From Hypholoma sublateritium FD-334 SS-4 (lineage: Eukaryota > Basidiomycota > Agaricomycetes > Agaricales > Strophariaceae), in the NCBI GenBank assembly GCA_000827495.1, contig KN817622.1, forward strand, positions 1 through 64,000: DNA of 64,000 nucleotides. Reading direction: 5' to 3'. Positions 44,969 to 56,339 of the stretch are shown here, one piece after another (position 1 is the first letter of the stretch; each line of letters opens with the position of its first letter). The position numbers were made by a program, and so were the translations under genes. The notes under the pieces were generated by a model, which worked only from the letters and a program-made list of their open reading frames with translations, searched no databases and was not told the origin of the DNA.

Positions 44969-45649
44969 TCACCGCAGACGGAGCAAGGCGTCCTTGACCC
45001 ATGCGTCGCGGTTGAGACACATGAGGAAGACCCCCGCGACAATACAATCGCACAACTCGCAGTGCATCGCGATGAGATTATTCAATTCCAAAGTAATCAT
45101 GCCGTCCACTATGCGTAAGCGCGCAAGGGGATTATGGCCGACAAGCGGGTCTAGGATCTCATACTGCGCATGGGGGAGAACCGAGGGTCGAAGGCAGGTC
45201 AGAAACTGGGCAAAAAGCATGAAAGTGACGCTCACCCATGATCGGTGCCCGGTAGTAGTGAAGACCCATTCGTAGCGCATGCAACTGGTAGTCAGCACCT
45301 TCCGTCTCCTGAAGGACGCGGTGATGAGAATGGTGCGTGTGCTCGGGGATAACAACAAAAGAACGTACGCCGATAGGCTTGTCAGCAGAGACCCCACCAG
45401 TTCCTCCCTCTTTCCACGCAACGAAACAGTTTGAATCGCTCCGTTCTTCTTATCAGCGAAGGGACGAAAGACCAGGATCACCCGTCCGCTGTTGATTGAA
45501 CGTTCGTGGTACATATAGGCGACATCAGAGAATGCATTTATGAAGTAACATATATCTGCGTTGTCGTCGACAACTTCGGCAGCTAGAGAATCCCCCGCCG
45601 GCATGAACTTGGGGATGAAGCTAAGAGTGCGATACTCAGTGCCAGACAT
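44969..45649 (-). CDS. Uncharacterised gene, duplicate pair member A
   Basis: Exons 45236-45649 and 44969-45163, GTGAGC...GCGCAG intron of 72 bp, phase 0, 202 residues from MSGTEYRTLSFIPKF. The homologue at 48870 has the same intron, the same 195-nt last exon and a frame that closes only if the intron is removed, which supports both models. Conserved blocks: CYFINAFSDVAYMYHER, VFRPFADKKNGAIQT, YEILDPLVGHNPLARLRIVDG and AGVFLMCLNRDAWVKDALL. One hydrophobic segment (SLLTSLSAYVLLLL). An upstream 5' exon ending PLYLQ (about 45770) may extend the protein. Function unknown. Confidence 0.5.
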   Translation of the reverse strand: MSGTEYRTLSFIPKFMPAGDSLAAEVVDDNADICYFINAFSDVAYMYHERSINSGRVILVFRPFADKKNGAIQTVSLRGKREELVGSLLTSLSAYVLLLLSPSTRTILITASFRRRKVLTTSCMRYEWVFTTTGHRSWVSVTFMLFAQFLTCLRPSVLPHAQYEILDPLVGHNPLARLRIVDGMITLELNNLIAMHCELCDCIVAGVFLMCLNRDAWVKDALLRLR

Positions 45650-45843
45650 CGGGTCGAGCGAGGATGAATAGCGGAGATTGTTGTAGGTTGTTTCGTAGGG
45701 CACTGCAGAATCACAAGGACATTTGAGTTAGATATGAACGGCAACCTTGGAGGTATAATGGCTCACTTTTCTCAATGAGGGGGGAATAAGGGCATATAAC
45801 TGCGTACAGGGAATTTATATACCCAAAGTCAAGGCCACATAAG

Positions 45844-46464
45844 ATGACGGTGGATAGCTGGTCGCGCACCAGAGTGGCCACTGTAACATCCAAGCCAAGT
45901 CGCTTTCATTCGGCGGCCTTGCAACGGTGGCAACTACTTCTTTCCTTTTCTTTGGCCTCGGCAATTTATACCTCCAGACGGCGGGAGGTAGGAATAGAGA
46001 TATGCGGCCCGCAGTGTGCAGACTGGCCGCAGGGGAGTTGCACCGCCAAACGCACAGTTACGAATCGCGATATTCATGAATTCGGCGCTTATTCTCTGAT
46101 CGGAGCCACGCAGGCAGGCCGACGGATGCTGTGCCAATTGAGACTTACTGATCCAGCCCACTGGCGGAGTGGTACATATCTAATGGCATGGGCCGGGAGA
46201 CTGTCCTCTCTTGATAGCTACAACGGCCGCTACATCTCATATATAATTACTTTTAGTGGAGAGTGGCGTGTCAAAGTGCATGTCACATGTGGGTACCAAG
46301 GAATCCGTGGCCCGCTGGATGTATCAAAGATTCGCAACGGCCTCGCGCACATATTCCATGTTCAACGTTCAACTGTAAAAGGAAGACCGCCTTGGTTCCT
46401 CGCGGGTGATATATACATCGTCGTCGTTTCCCCAGCTCTCCGCAATTGCATCATATCAAGTCGA
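45844..46464 (+). other. Long open frame of doubtful status
   Basis: A plus-strand frame of 232 codons runs from 45844 to 46542, but it begins antisense to the 5' side of the neighbouring gene and ends inside a Rab11-derived fragment. No domain is seen. I do not count it as a gene. Confidence 0.2.
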
Positions 46465-46570
46465 CGTGCCTGTGTCGAGTCTGCTTCTCATCTCGTCCTC
46501 ACTGGTGCGCTTCATCCATTATCATTAGTCCATTATCATTAGTTTCCGAAAGGACCCATCCTCACAACTA
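46465..46570 (+). pseudogene. Rab11-type 3' fragment
   Basis: GTCGAGTCTGCTTCTCATCTCGTCCTCACTGGTGC-like sequence matches the [13 protein letters not shown] exon of the Rab11 gene (34290-34335). The following CGCTTCATCCATTATCATTA is shared with the other fragment at 37150 but not with the intact gene. Only the 3' end remains. It lies just downstream of an F-box-like gene, as in the other two blocks. Confidence 0.65.
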
Positions 46571-46677
46571 TTGCTCATTACATTAATACAATTTTAAAGA
46601 CAAAGAATTCTGTTTAATGGTACCAGACCACTACGACCAGGCGTTCGAAGCAGAACTAGCAACGATCTGATTCTGGA

Positions 46678-48104
46678 TCAGATGCGGAAGTTGGGTAAGT
46701 CCTCATGTTCATCTACTTCTACCTCAAATGTGACGCCCCTCAGCCGATCCATGCACGCGAACTGTTCAAGCAGGTAGTCCTCGTGCTCTATGTATCTCTC
46801 GGGCGAAATATACGTCACGCCGGGATCTACCTGGACGGTTACGCAGAGCTTAATATCGATGCTTGTAATGTGAGCCTCCGATGTGATGCGCTCCAGATAT
46901 TCAGGGAAAGACCGGTGGTATACTTTCGAATACACGTCTTCGAAGCAGGCGCGCTCGCTGTCTGGCGTGTCGAATTGAAGCATGTACACGACGAAGACAA
47001 TGTACATTTCGTGGGGGGGCGTCGGGGGCAGAAGTCGCACCATTGTCTCAAAAGCGGCCATTTGCGGCGGATCGTCTTCCTCTTCTCCGCCGTGATGGAT
47101 GCTATACTCCATTTCCATGGATAAGTTGTCGCGGACGTGAATCTTGCTATAGTCGATTGGGGGGCACAAGTCGAAGAATGCTACGTATTCAAACGTCTCA
47201 GTTATCACAAACGGTCAGGTAAAAAATGCTTCTCACATATGTGAATCCTGATATTGAGGGACTCTAATTTGCCCCCTAAATGGTACAGAACGTCGTAGGT
47301 TTTCTTATTGTGATCACCGATGTCGTATACGATTTCCAAACTGGTGACCGGAGGAGGTGGCAAACATACCGGACTGGTAATCCCCGTTGCAAAGGAAGGA
47401 CTTTCCCTCAGGGATACGTGGTCCAGGTTCGGCAGAAGGTGTTTCCCAGGGACCAACAGACCGACACCTTCCCCGCTTCGCGGGTGAAATGTGACTGTAT
47501 CCAAGCGCAAGTCGCTGGGATTCGCAGACGATATGAAGCTCCACGGCACACCCCAGACGTCCGTCAGCCCAATGCGATATACGGCCGCCGTGCGAAATAG
47601 GTCGTCCATCGCCGCGATGATGGCGGGCCCGAGCGTGGCGAAGTCGAACCCCGATGTACGACCCGTCTTGAAGTTCCCTGCCTCGAGAGTGAAAGCCGCC
47701 CGGACACCGCGCGCGCGCCAAGGGTTGTGGCGAAACAGGCTCCGCAGGACAACGGCGATCGCCGCGTCCCGGGCGCTGCTCCTGTCCAGCCGCGTGCCGG
47801 AGTTTCTCGTGGATCCACGATAGAGAGAGAGAGCCTGCACATGGCGCGCGACGCCCTCGTGCCGGGCCCAGATGTCGGTCGTGCAGATATCCGCGAGCAG
47901 CTGCAGCTCCGCAGTTGTGTGGCCGGACATGAATATTCTTACGCTGCGAAAACGCTGCGCGTTGATGCGCTCCCGCCACAGGCGCCCGACAAGTGCGTAT
48001 GAGGAAAGCAGGGCCGGTTCTTCGAAGATGCATGTGGTTCCCAGTGAGTGCGATATGATGGAGTCGAGGAGCTCTGTGGGGAGCCGCGGTGCGAGGGAAA
48101 TCAT
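46678..48104 (-). CDS. F-box-like protein, paralogue 3
   Basis: Exon 1 47237-48104 and exon 2 46678-47180, GTGAGA...CGTAG intron of 56 bp, phase 1, 456 residues. The start MISLAPRLPTELLDSIIS is chosen over an in-frame ATG 36 codons upstream because it aligns with the paralogues and lies 47 bp after a TATAAAAG box. Blocks: SYALVGRLWRERINAQRFR, ADICTTDIWARHEGVARHVQ, FATLGPAIIAAMDD, VWGVPWSFISS, then CPPIDYSKIHVRD, MVRLLPPTPPHEMYIVF and SFPEYLERITSEA. Same architecture as 5127 and 35011. SCF adaptor role inferred from the F-box-like start only. Confidence 0.75.
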
Positions 48105-48869
48105 GTTGGGTGGTGTTGGTAAGTGGTTTGGAACACGAAGCGGAATGCTCTCTTTTATACAGTATGAAAGGGATAGGGAACAAAGAAAGGCAGTCACTAT
48201 TCTCCGATTCAATGGAACCTGCTGATCCGTATGTTTTGCGCTTGATAGTATCGCTCGGAGTGGTCAAGCAGGGTTGAACAAAGCTCCCCTCAGCGTTGAC
48301 TAATTGTCAAGGACACCCAAATCCGTGTAATCCGATCTCGATCTCCTTTGTATCCGTTCAATATTCAAACTATCACCCTACTCTATAAATACAAATAAAA
48401 TGACTTTCCACACGACAACGTGGGCACTGGGAGCGCAGAGTTAACCATATACATATGGTGCACGGTGGGCTGTATAGGCTTTGTGTTTGCTTTGTGTCCC
48501 CGAACATCGACGCCGGTGCGCCTGCTCTTGTGCGTCGCATGCGCACGCACCCCGTTATCCTGGACCCCAGGCACCGACGCGCTCCGGCGATCCTCGTATA
48601 CGTGCGCGTCGGGGGTGTGGCGAGTATTGTACAACATATCCGCCATTTATGCCGCCGAACATATACCCAGGTTGCGTGGAATCAACCCCTAGTAGGCTGG
48701 TCGACGGAACACGGCTCCGCCGCACTGTCCGCCATCATACGACTACTCCATAAATCGCACGGTGCAGGCGGGGAATATGTATTTTCTCTGATTCAATGCT
48801 TTACTATATAATTAAAGCGATCATGAAAACTAGGCGAGGACTGCGAAAATTGACACATGACAGAGTATG

Positions 48870-49563
48870 TCACCGCAGACAGAGCAAGGCGTCCTCGACC
48901 CATGCGTCGCGGTTGAGACACACGAGGAAGACCCCCGCGACAATACAATCGCACCACTCGCTGCGCAGCTTTACGCCCATATTCACTTCCAAAGTAATCA
49001 CGCCGTCCACGATGCGCAAGCGCGCAAGGGGATCATGGCCGACAAGCGGGTCTGGGATCGCATACTGCGCGTGGGGGAGAACGGAGCGGCCAAGGCAGGC
49101 CAGAAACTGTGCAGCAAGCATGATTGAAAGTGGCGCTCACCCATGATCGGTACGCGGTGGTAGTGAACCGCCATCCGGAGCGCAGGCAACTGGTAGTGAG
49201 AACCGTGACCTTCCGCGTCCTGAAAGACGCGGCGATGCGAATGGTGCGTGTGCGCAGGGATGACAACAACAAAAGAACGCACGCCGATAGGCTCGTCAGC
49301 AGAGACCGCACCAGTTCCGCCTTCGTTCCACGAGACGCAACAGTTTGAATTTTCCCGGCCTCTTCACCTGCGAAGGGACGAAAGACGACGATGAGCCGTC
49401 CGCCGGGGCTTGGACGTCCGACGTGGTATATAAAGGCGGCATCAGAAAATGCATTTATGAGGTAACATATACCTGCGTTGGCGTCGACGACTTCGGCATC
49501 TAGGGAGTCCGCCGCCGGCATGTACTTTGGGATGAAGCTGAGGGTGCGATACTCAGTGGACAT
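48870..49563 (-). CDS. Uncharacterised gene, duplicate pair member B
   Basis: Exons 49141-49563 and 48870-49064, GTGAGC...GCGCAG intron of 76 bp, 205 residues from MSTEYRTLSFIPKY. Without splicing the frame is broken relative to copy A by a 4-nt difference inside the intron; with splicing the two proteins align to the end (YAIPDPLVGHDPLARLRIVDG, AGVFLVCLNRDAWVEDALL). The flanking DNA 3' of both genes is also similar, so the whole gene plus flank was duplicated around the F-box-like gene at 46678. Function unknown. Confidence 0.5.
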
Positions 49564-49940
49564 CGGGTTGCGTGAGGTTGGGTAGCGGAGACTGTTGTCG
49601 GTTGTTTTTTCGTATGTCCCTGCAGAATTACAAGGACAGCTGAGCAGATATTAATGGAACCTTGGAGGTATAATGGTTTACTGTTCTTAACGAGGGGGGA
49701 ATGAGAGGCTCGAAATGCGTACAGGGAGTTTATATACAAGTGGAATTCCGAAGTCAGTGCGACAGAAAATGACGGTGGCCAGCTGGTCGCTCGCCAGAGT
49801 GGCCACTGTAACATCTATCGAAAGGGCTTTCATCACCGGGAACATGACCAAATCAACTACCTTCATTCATTCGATTTTTATCCAATGATTTATTTGACAA
49901 AGACCGCAAAGAAATGGTTCTCATTCATTTGTCTTCTATG

Positions 49941-51690
49941 AAGTGGGTTATTTGATGTCAGGGCTTCTGATTGTCAGGCAGCGAAATAGTATGATTTCTT
50001 TGTCGTTTATCTCAAATAAATGAGCGGAGAGGAATCAAATAAAGACCGGCGGCTTATATGGTCCTGCACGCGGGGCAGTGCAACGCTGGAACATACTCCT
50101 CGTATACCGCGTTCTGCGGCGGGGACGCTGCGCTGCCGCCTGGGCGGGGCGTGCATGCTGCAACGCAGCCCATCCACAACTTCGCACGATGGCGCACGCG
50201 CGCAGAAAGCGCGCGGGATGCGTACTCTCGCTCGCTACTCCATCTGTCCACGCCGCGCGGCGGATATGCAGCAGCCACCCGAATATGCACGCGCCGCGCC
50301 AGGGGGCCCGGGTGGCGTGCGCACGCGCGCCTGTTTGTTTTGAGTGTGACGAGCGCCGGCGCGAGAGGGCGCGATGCGCGCGGGGAGCCGCGCGGGGGCG
50401 CGCATACGTGGTCTACCGCGATTTGCGGTGCGCTGGGCCGGGAATTGGCCCCGCGCGCGTGTGCGCTATCCGCGTTGTTGATATACGCGCCCTTTCGCGG
50501 TGGACGCGCCAGTGACGGGCGGGGGCGACGTGCGCGCGGTTATACGAGCGCCGCGCGTCGCCGGCGCGGATGTGGGAGTGCGGTACGCGCGTGCGTGGAG
50601 ACGCGGGGGCGCGTGCATGCGCGGTGGGTAGGCGCTCCGTGGGGCTGAGCTGACGCGTCGGGATAAGCCGCGGCGCGCGTCGTGCGCACCACGTCTCCGC
50701 CGGGTGTGTCCCGGGCAGCGTGCACGGCGCCTGCACGCGTCTTGCGCAGCGCCTTTTCCCGGGGAGAGGCGGGGGGGTGTGCGCTGCGGATGTGCGTGAT
50801 ATATGCTTTTGTGGAGTGGATTATTTGATGTTAGGGCTGCTGATTGTCCGGCAGCGAAATATCCGGCCCGATACTTAGACCGGTATGATTTCTTTGTCGT
50901 TTATCGCAAATAGATGAGCAAAGAGGGGTCGGATAAGGACCGGCAGCTTATATGGTCCTGCACGCGGGGCAGTGCCCCGGTGGAACATACTCCTCGTATA
51001 CCGCGTTCTGCGGCGGGGACGCTGCGCTGCCTCCTGGGCGGGGCGTGCGGCACCGCAGCCCATCCACAACTTCGCTGCACGATGGCGCACATGCGCAGAA
51101 AGCGCGCGGGATGCGTACTTACTCGCGCTCGCTGTCCGCGATGGCTGCTCCATCTGTCCACGCCGCGGCGGATATGCAGCCGCCGTCCGAATATGCACGC
51201 GCCGCGCCAGGGGGCCCGGGTGGCCTCCTGTTTTGAGTGTGACGAGCGCCGGCGCGGGAGGGCACGATGCGCGCGGGGGCGCGTTCATACGTGGCGTGGT
51301 GGGTGGGCGCTCCGCGCACCCGAGGCGATGCTGCGCGGCCCTGTTTGTCGTATCCCGCGATTTGCGGTGCGCTGGGTGGGCCGGGGACTGCCCCCGCGCG
51401 CGTGTGCGGTATCCGCGTTGTTGATATACGCGCCCTTTCGCGGTGGACGCGCCGCGGGCGGAGCGGCTTGCGCGCGGTTATACGAGCGCCGCGCGGTGCC
51501 GGCGCGGATGTGGGAGCGCGGTGGTGGGCGTGCGGCTGAGCTGACGCGGCCCGGATAAGCCGTGGCGCGCCGCGCATCCGCCGGGTGTGTCCCGGGCATC
51601 GTGCACGGCTCCTGCACGCGTCTTATGCAGCGCCTTTTCCCAGGGGGAGGGGGGGGGGGGTGTGCGGTGCGGGTGTGCGTGATATGGGCT
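49941..51690. repeat. GC-rich tandem duplication, two units of about 0.87 kb
   Basis: Unit 1 (about 49941-50812) and unit 2 (about 50813-51690) both begin with a TATTTGATGT-AGGGCT-CTGATTGTC-GGCAGCGAAAT stretch, continue through TATATGGTCCTGCACGCGG and ACATACTCCTCGTATACCGC, and end GTGTGCGTGATAT. A third, partial, more diverged stretch follows (to about 51930). Long open frames in this block lie in all frames and reflect GC content. Confidence 0.75.
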
Positions 51691-52494
51691 TGATTTCGGC
51701 GCGCACCTTCGGGGCGGACGCGCGGATGTGCGCTCGGTGATGCGGCGCCGGAGCGGATGAGAGGGCACGGTGCGTACGGGGAGACGCGGCGCGCGGGGGG
51801 TGCATGCACGGTGGGTGGGGGGGCGCGTGGCGCGCGCGGGCTGGTGTCCTTTCCGGGCGGGCTTCGCCGGGGTGGGTCTCAGGCGCGTGCATGCGCGGTG
51901 GGTGGGTTATGACGCGTTGCGGACGGGCTGTGGCGGGCGTCGCCTGTGCGGGGTGGATCACATACAGCGGGCCCGGCTCCTCGTGCACTATCCTCGGAGC
52001 TGTATACGCCTGCGTTCTCTGCGTTGTATACGCCGACGCGCTATAATTAAGCACGCGTGGGAACACCGTCACTTCCAGGCACCACCTCGTGCTACTGCAT
52101 GCTTACCCACCCGCCGTCGAGGCGCCGCCTCGGCCAACCAACCCAGCGCCCTCCCTGCTCATCGCGCACCACCGCCTGCCCGCGGGCTCGGCGCTCAGCT
52201 CCCTTCTTCGTTCGCACCTCACCCGCAGCCCGTGCACACCCACACACATACTCATGCATCATGGAACATGCAATCAAGCGCGCTGACAGGGATCTCCCGT
52301 GCCGGCGCTGCACGGCGGTAGTAATGAGGCGGATCAGCCCATGGGCTTGGCATTCCCATGGGCGCTTTCTTGCCTCCCTGCTTCCTCCTTCCTCCATCTT
52401 CTCTCCTCCCCTCCGCCCTCCGTCCGTCTCCTACGACGCCCATCGCTCTTTACTTCTTTACCCCCCCACGCACGCACACACGCGCACGCACGCC

Positions 52495-53412
52495 ATGCCC
52501 CGCCCCGCCGCCCCGATGATGATACTGCACATGCTGTGCGCACTAGCCCTCGCGGGCACGCTCGCGCGCGCGTTCACGACGGACCAGTTCCCGTACTGCG
52601 CGCTGCTGTGCGCGACGAACGCGGCGGAGGTCGTCAAGTGCAAGCAGTGCGTCTCTCTTCCCTTCCCCTCTCTTCCCTCCTTTCCCCCCTTCCTTCTGAC
52701 CCCACCGCACCCCGCCCCGCCCGTTTCGTATGTACTGACACAGAACCCCGCAGGACGAACACGACCTGCCTGTGCGCCTCCCCCGCCTTCGCGCAGTCCG
52801 TCGTCACCTGCACCTCCATGGGCGGCGGCTGTGCGCCCGTCGACCAGCCCGCCGTCCTCGCGGAGCTCGCGGCGATCTGCCCGGACCGTGCGTCCTTCCT
52901 CTCCTTTCTTGTGGGGCGTTCCCCGAAGCTGACGCTGTTTCTCCGTCCCTGCTCCGCCTCCATCCCGCCCCGTCCCGCCCACCCGTCCCGCCACGCCTGT
53001 CCCGTCCCGTCCTGCCCGCCGCGCTCCCGCCCCGTCCTTCCCGCCCACCTTGTTGCTCCTCCCTGCTCACCGCCTCGCCACCCGGCGCCCCTCCGCGGTC
53101 CGCCATCCACCCGGCTCCGCCCCGCCCCGTGCTGCCCGCCCGCCTTGCGCCGCCGCCGCACCCACCCGCTACCCACGCACAGTCCCCGCCCCGACCCTCC
53201 CCACCACCGCCGCCCACCTCGCCTCCTCCCCCTCCTCCACCTCCACCCCCTCCTCCCCCACCGCTGACAAAACCGCCACTACGACTGCGGTAGCAGCCAC
53301 CGCCGTCGCCGCGCAGGCGTCCTCCGTCGTGAGCGGCGCCGCGCGCTTGGCTGTCACACCGGGGGCGGCGGTGTTGCTGGTGAACGCGGTGCTCCTTCTG
53401 CGCGGGGCGTAA
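52495..53412 (+). CDS. CFEM-like secreted protein lacking the usual haem-position Asp
   Basis: Exons 52495-52646, 52754-52887 and about 53183-53412, 171 residues. Signal peptide MPRPAAPMMILHMLCALALAGTLARA. Eight cysteines follow in CFEM order (YCALLC, VKC, TTCLC, VTC, GGC, AIC), and exon 2 is 134 nt, as in the CFEM gene at 12435. The residue three before the CLC motif is Asn/Thr (QTNTTCLC), not Asp. The C-terminal exon is Ser/Thr/Pro-rich and ends in a hydrophobic stretch (GAAVLLVNAVLLL), a possible GPI signal. The second intron (about 295 bp, C-rich) is the least certain part. Cell-wall or extracellular location is inferred. Confidence 0.7.
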
Positions 53413-55278
53413 GCCGCAGCGCGTCCCGCTAGTGGTCGGCGCGCTACGCACATACACACGCACGCGTAGCTGCTTTGTGTCGTCCGTATCACCTTGATCC
53501 ACCCGATCGCCCCGCTCGCTCTTTCCATTCTGTTGCTCATTCCGTCACTGCGGGGTGACGGCATGCGCTCCTCGTCCTCTGTTCTTTGTTGTTCGCATAT
53601 CACCTTGATCCACCCGATCGTCCCACTCGCTCACCCACTCACTCGCGCATTCCCTCACTCGTTCACTTGCTCGCGCCCTCACTCGCTCGCTCGCTTTTCT
53701 TCCCCGCTCGCTCATTCCTATTTCCTTCCGCCGTCCCAGGCTTTTGGTCGTATTTCGTGGTTGTTCTCCCTTCCTCTTTGGTCTGTTGTATTTATTCCTC
53801 CTTATCCTTCCTCCTCCGTTCTCAGCGCGTCTTACCTACCCACGCACTCTGCGCCCCTACCTACCTACCTACCTACACACGCACTCCCACCGACTTACGC
53901 ACACACACAATCGCACACCCACCCCCTCCCCCCCTCCCCGCCTAGAGTACGCATCGCCGCCCCGCGTCCGCGGATGTCAGACCGCCCATCCCATCGCACT
54001 CATCGCACACCACTCATCATTCCACTCCGCCCGCCCCATTTTGGCTTCTTAGTGGTATGTAGGATGTACGCTACAGTCATGTAATCCCCTTCCCTCCTCG
54101 GCGCCGTGCGCCCGCGTGCCAGGCCGCACGCGCTGATACTCGATACTTGGATAGAAATACTCATTCACGCTATGAACACCTGCCTGTCGGCGCGGCTAGC
54201 GTACTGCATTGGAAGGCGTGCTGCTCCTCAGCGGCTAGAGTGTGGGGTAGCACGGACGGCGCTGTACGGGGCGCATATCGGCGAATGCACCCGTAGATTA
54301 GATGATGTATCGCACGCACGCCTGCCTGCCTGCCCCTGCGATCGGCGCAGGGACGCGCTGTAACTGCTCGATTATGCGCACTGGCCGTGCGTACGCGCCC
54401 CGCCAACTTCCCTTCTGATCGATATGCAAATAGATAGATAGATAGGCACGTTCGCGTGGGTCCGGTGTGCTGCCGCTGGTGTGTGTCGTGCGTCGACGGC
54501 CAGGGTGCTCGGGGTAGACTTTGGCGCCGTAGACTTTGGCGCCGATGTCGCTGGGGAGCCGGAGATTTCAGACGCACTGCGCGCTATGCGCATGGCGCGC
54601 GTGCGCATCGGCGGCCCATTCACCAGCGATGGCGTCGCCTATTCAGGCCCCCAAAAAACGCGGGAGACCTAAATATGCAGTGCGCGTGCGCCGCGGAACG
54701 GCGGAACAGGCTGTAGGTACTTTGTGCGCTCTGCAGGAGCCTAAAAACACGCAGATGGTCTTGTCAGAGCGCGTCTGTGCCACACGTTTCCGGGATACTT
54801 GAACAATGATGTGCCAGATCATCGTTCTCTCTTCCCCTCTTAAGTACGGAGAATTCCTAAAGGCGTGTGCCCGCCGATATATAAAGAGGCTCTGTGGCCC
54901 CACAAGCGACAATTCTTCGGAATTACCTTTATACCGCAGCATGCGCGCGTATGCCGGCGCAGATACCTTACGGTGAGCCCATACCGGCTTTTTTTTACGC
55001 GTATCCACTGGGATTATACTGTCGAAGCTTGGATTTACATACCTAATATGACTCTGGGTTAGCAGAACAAAGTATACGGCGGATGCAGGCCCATTTTGCC
55101 TGTTCTGCGTGGATCGCATATCATCCCGTCCTTCCCGCCTTCCGTATTTCAACGTGCGCAAACGCACAGTGCCGTCCCGGTCGCGCGGAAGAGCGGATAT
55201 ACCGCACTGGGAACGGCACCTGCAGATATGACTCGGGCGCGCGCCGGTGTCTCTGCACCCGCCCGACACAGCTCTGCG
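53413..55278. other. Intergenic with simple repeats
   Basis: 53590-53720 is a degenerate CTCGCTCA-type tract. 53855-53880 has CTAC repeats, 53890-53930 CA/C-rich DNA, and 54431-54448 an AGAT tract. A long minus-strand frame (54643-55794) is antisense to the next gene and not supported. Confidence 0.5.
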
Positions 55279-56339
55279 ATGTCCTCGATTCTGTATGATC
55301 CAGAACGCTACAAAAATTTGACCGAATCCCTCCTGGCGGCGACGCTCATCGCGCCAGACATGCCCCTCACCTGCCCAGGTGCGCCGTTCCCCCCCGTCCA
55401 GCGCTCCCATCTCACGCGCCCCCCACCCGCCAGTCGCCGACTGCCCGCTCCGCGTCGACGTCGTCGTCCATTCGTCCGACGGCGTCAAGTTCGGGGCGCA
55501 CACCGCGAACCTGCTGAAATACAGCGACGCCTTCCCTGGGACCGAGCCACCCGATGCCCATGGCCCTGCCGGCGGCGCCGTCATCCGCCTCGCGGAGGCG
55601 GCCGACGTCGTGCGCGTTCTGCTGCGCTTTGTGCACGGCGGGCGCCAGCCCGCGCTCTCCGCGCTGGACGTCGACACGCTGTCGGCGCTCGCGGCGGCGG
55701 TGGAGCGGTACCAGGTGTATTCTGCTGTGGAGCTGTGCAAGGCGCACATGAGGTGCGTGCGCCCGTGCGCTTTCAATGGTATGCATTCCGACAACAGCCA
55801 ATCGCAGCCTCATCCTCGACGCGCACCCCGTCGACGTCTTCGTGTACGCCGCCAAGCACGCGCACGCCGAGCTCGCCTCCAAGGCGGCGCAGCGCACGCT
55901 CACGACGGACTCCGCGGAGCTCGTCGCGAAGGCCACGAAGGCGCACCTCGCCCCGGCCCTCATCGTCGACTGGGTGGGTGGCACGCGCAGCCCACACCCC
56001 TCACCGACCGCTAACTCCCCCCAGTTCCGCTACCGCGACGCGTGGGCCGACGCCCTGCGCGCGCTCGCCGCCGCGCCGCCCGGCGCCGGCGCGTCGCTGC
56101 ACAAGGGCGGCGTCGCGGAGTGTGCGCTCTGGGCGCCGTTCCGCTGCGCGGTCGTCCTGCGCGTGGGCGCCGCGATCGACGGGCTGCTGCATCTGCAGGA
56201 TACGATCCGCGCGCGGGCCGCGGTGATGCTCGGCGAGTGCGCGTACTGCTCGAAGCGGGCGGGGTACTGGGCGCATGTCGTCGGCGCGGCGCATGCGGCC
56301 CGGGCGGGTGATTTTGCGCTTGGTGGCGGGGTCCAGTGA
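55279..56339 (+). CDS. BTB/POZ domain protein
   Basis: Exons 55279-55378, 55434-55752, 55808-55973 and 56025-56339, 299 residues, all joins GT-AG and in phase. After MSSILYDPERYKNL the protein reads CPLRVDVVVHSSDGVKFGAHTANLLKYSDAFPG: the DVVV-SSDG-F-AH core of fungal BTB domains, which mediate dimerisation and cullin-3 or chromatin-protein contacts (family knowledge). It continues LAEAADVVRVLLRFVHGG and VERYQVYSAVELCKAHM. A C-terminal region (FVYAAKHAHAELASKAAQRTL, CAVVLRVGAAIDGLL, CAYCSKRAGYWAHVVGAAH) follows. Upstream in-frame ATGs exist (for example 55228), but 55279 starts directly at the conserved part. Strong GC bias at third positions. Confidence 0.8.

Noticed and set aside
50058..53502. 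Many long frames in the 50-53.5 kb GC-rich DNA
   Set aside because: Open in four or more frames at once and duplicated with the repeat; composition-driven. Only the CFEM-like gene is kept here.
54643..55794. A 383-codon open frame on the minus strand
   Set aside because: Antisense to the well-supported BTB gene; Ser/Thr/Arg-rich composition typical of the opposite strand of a GC-biased gene.
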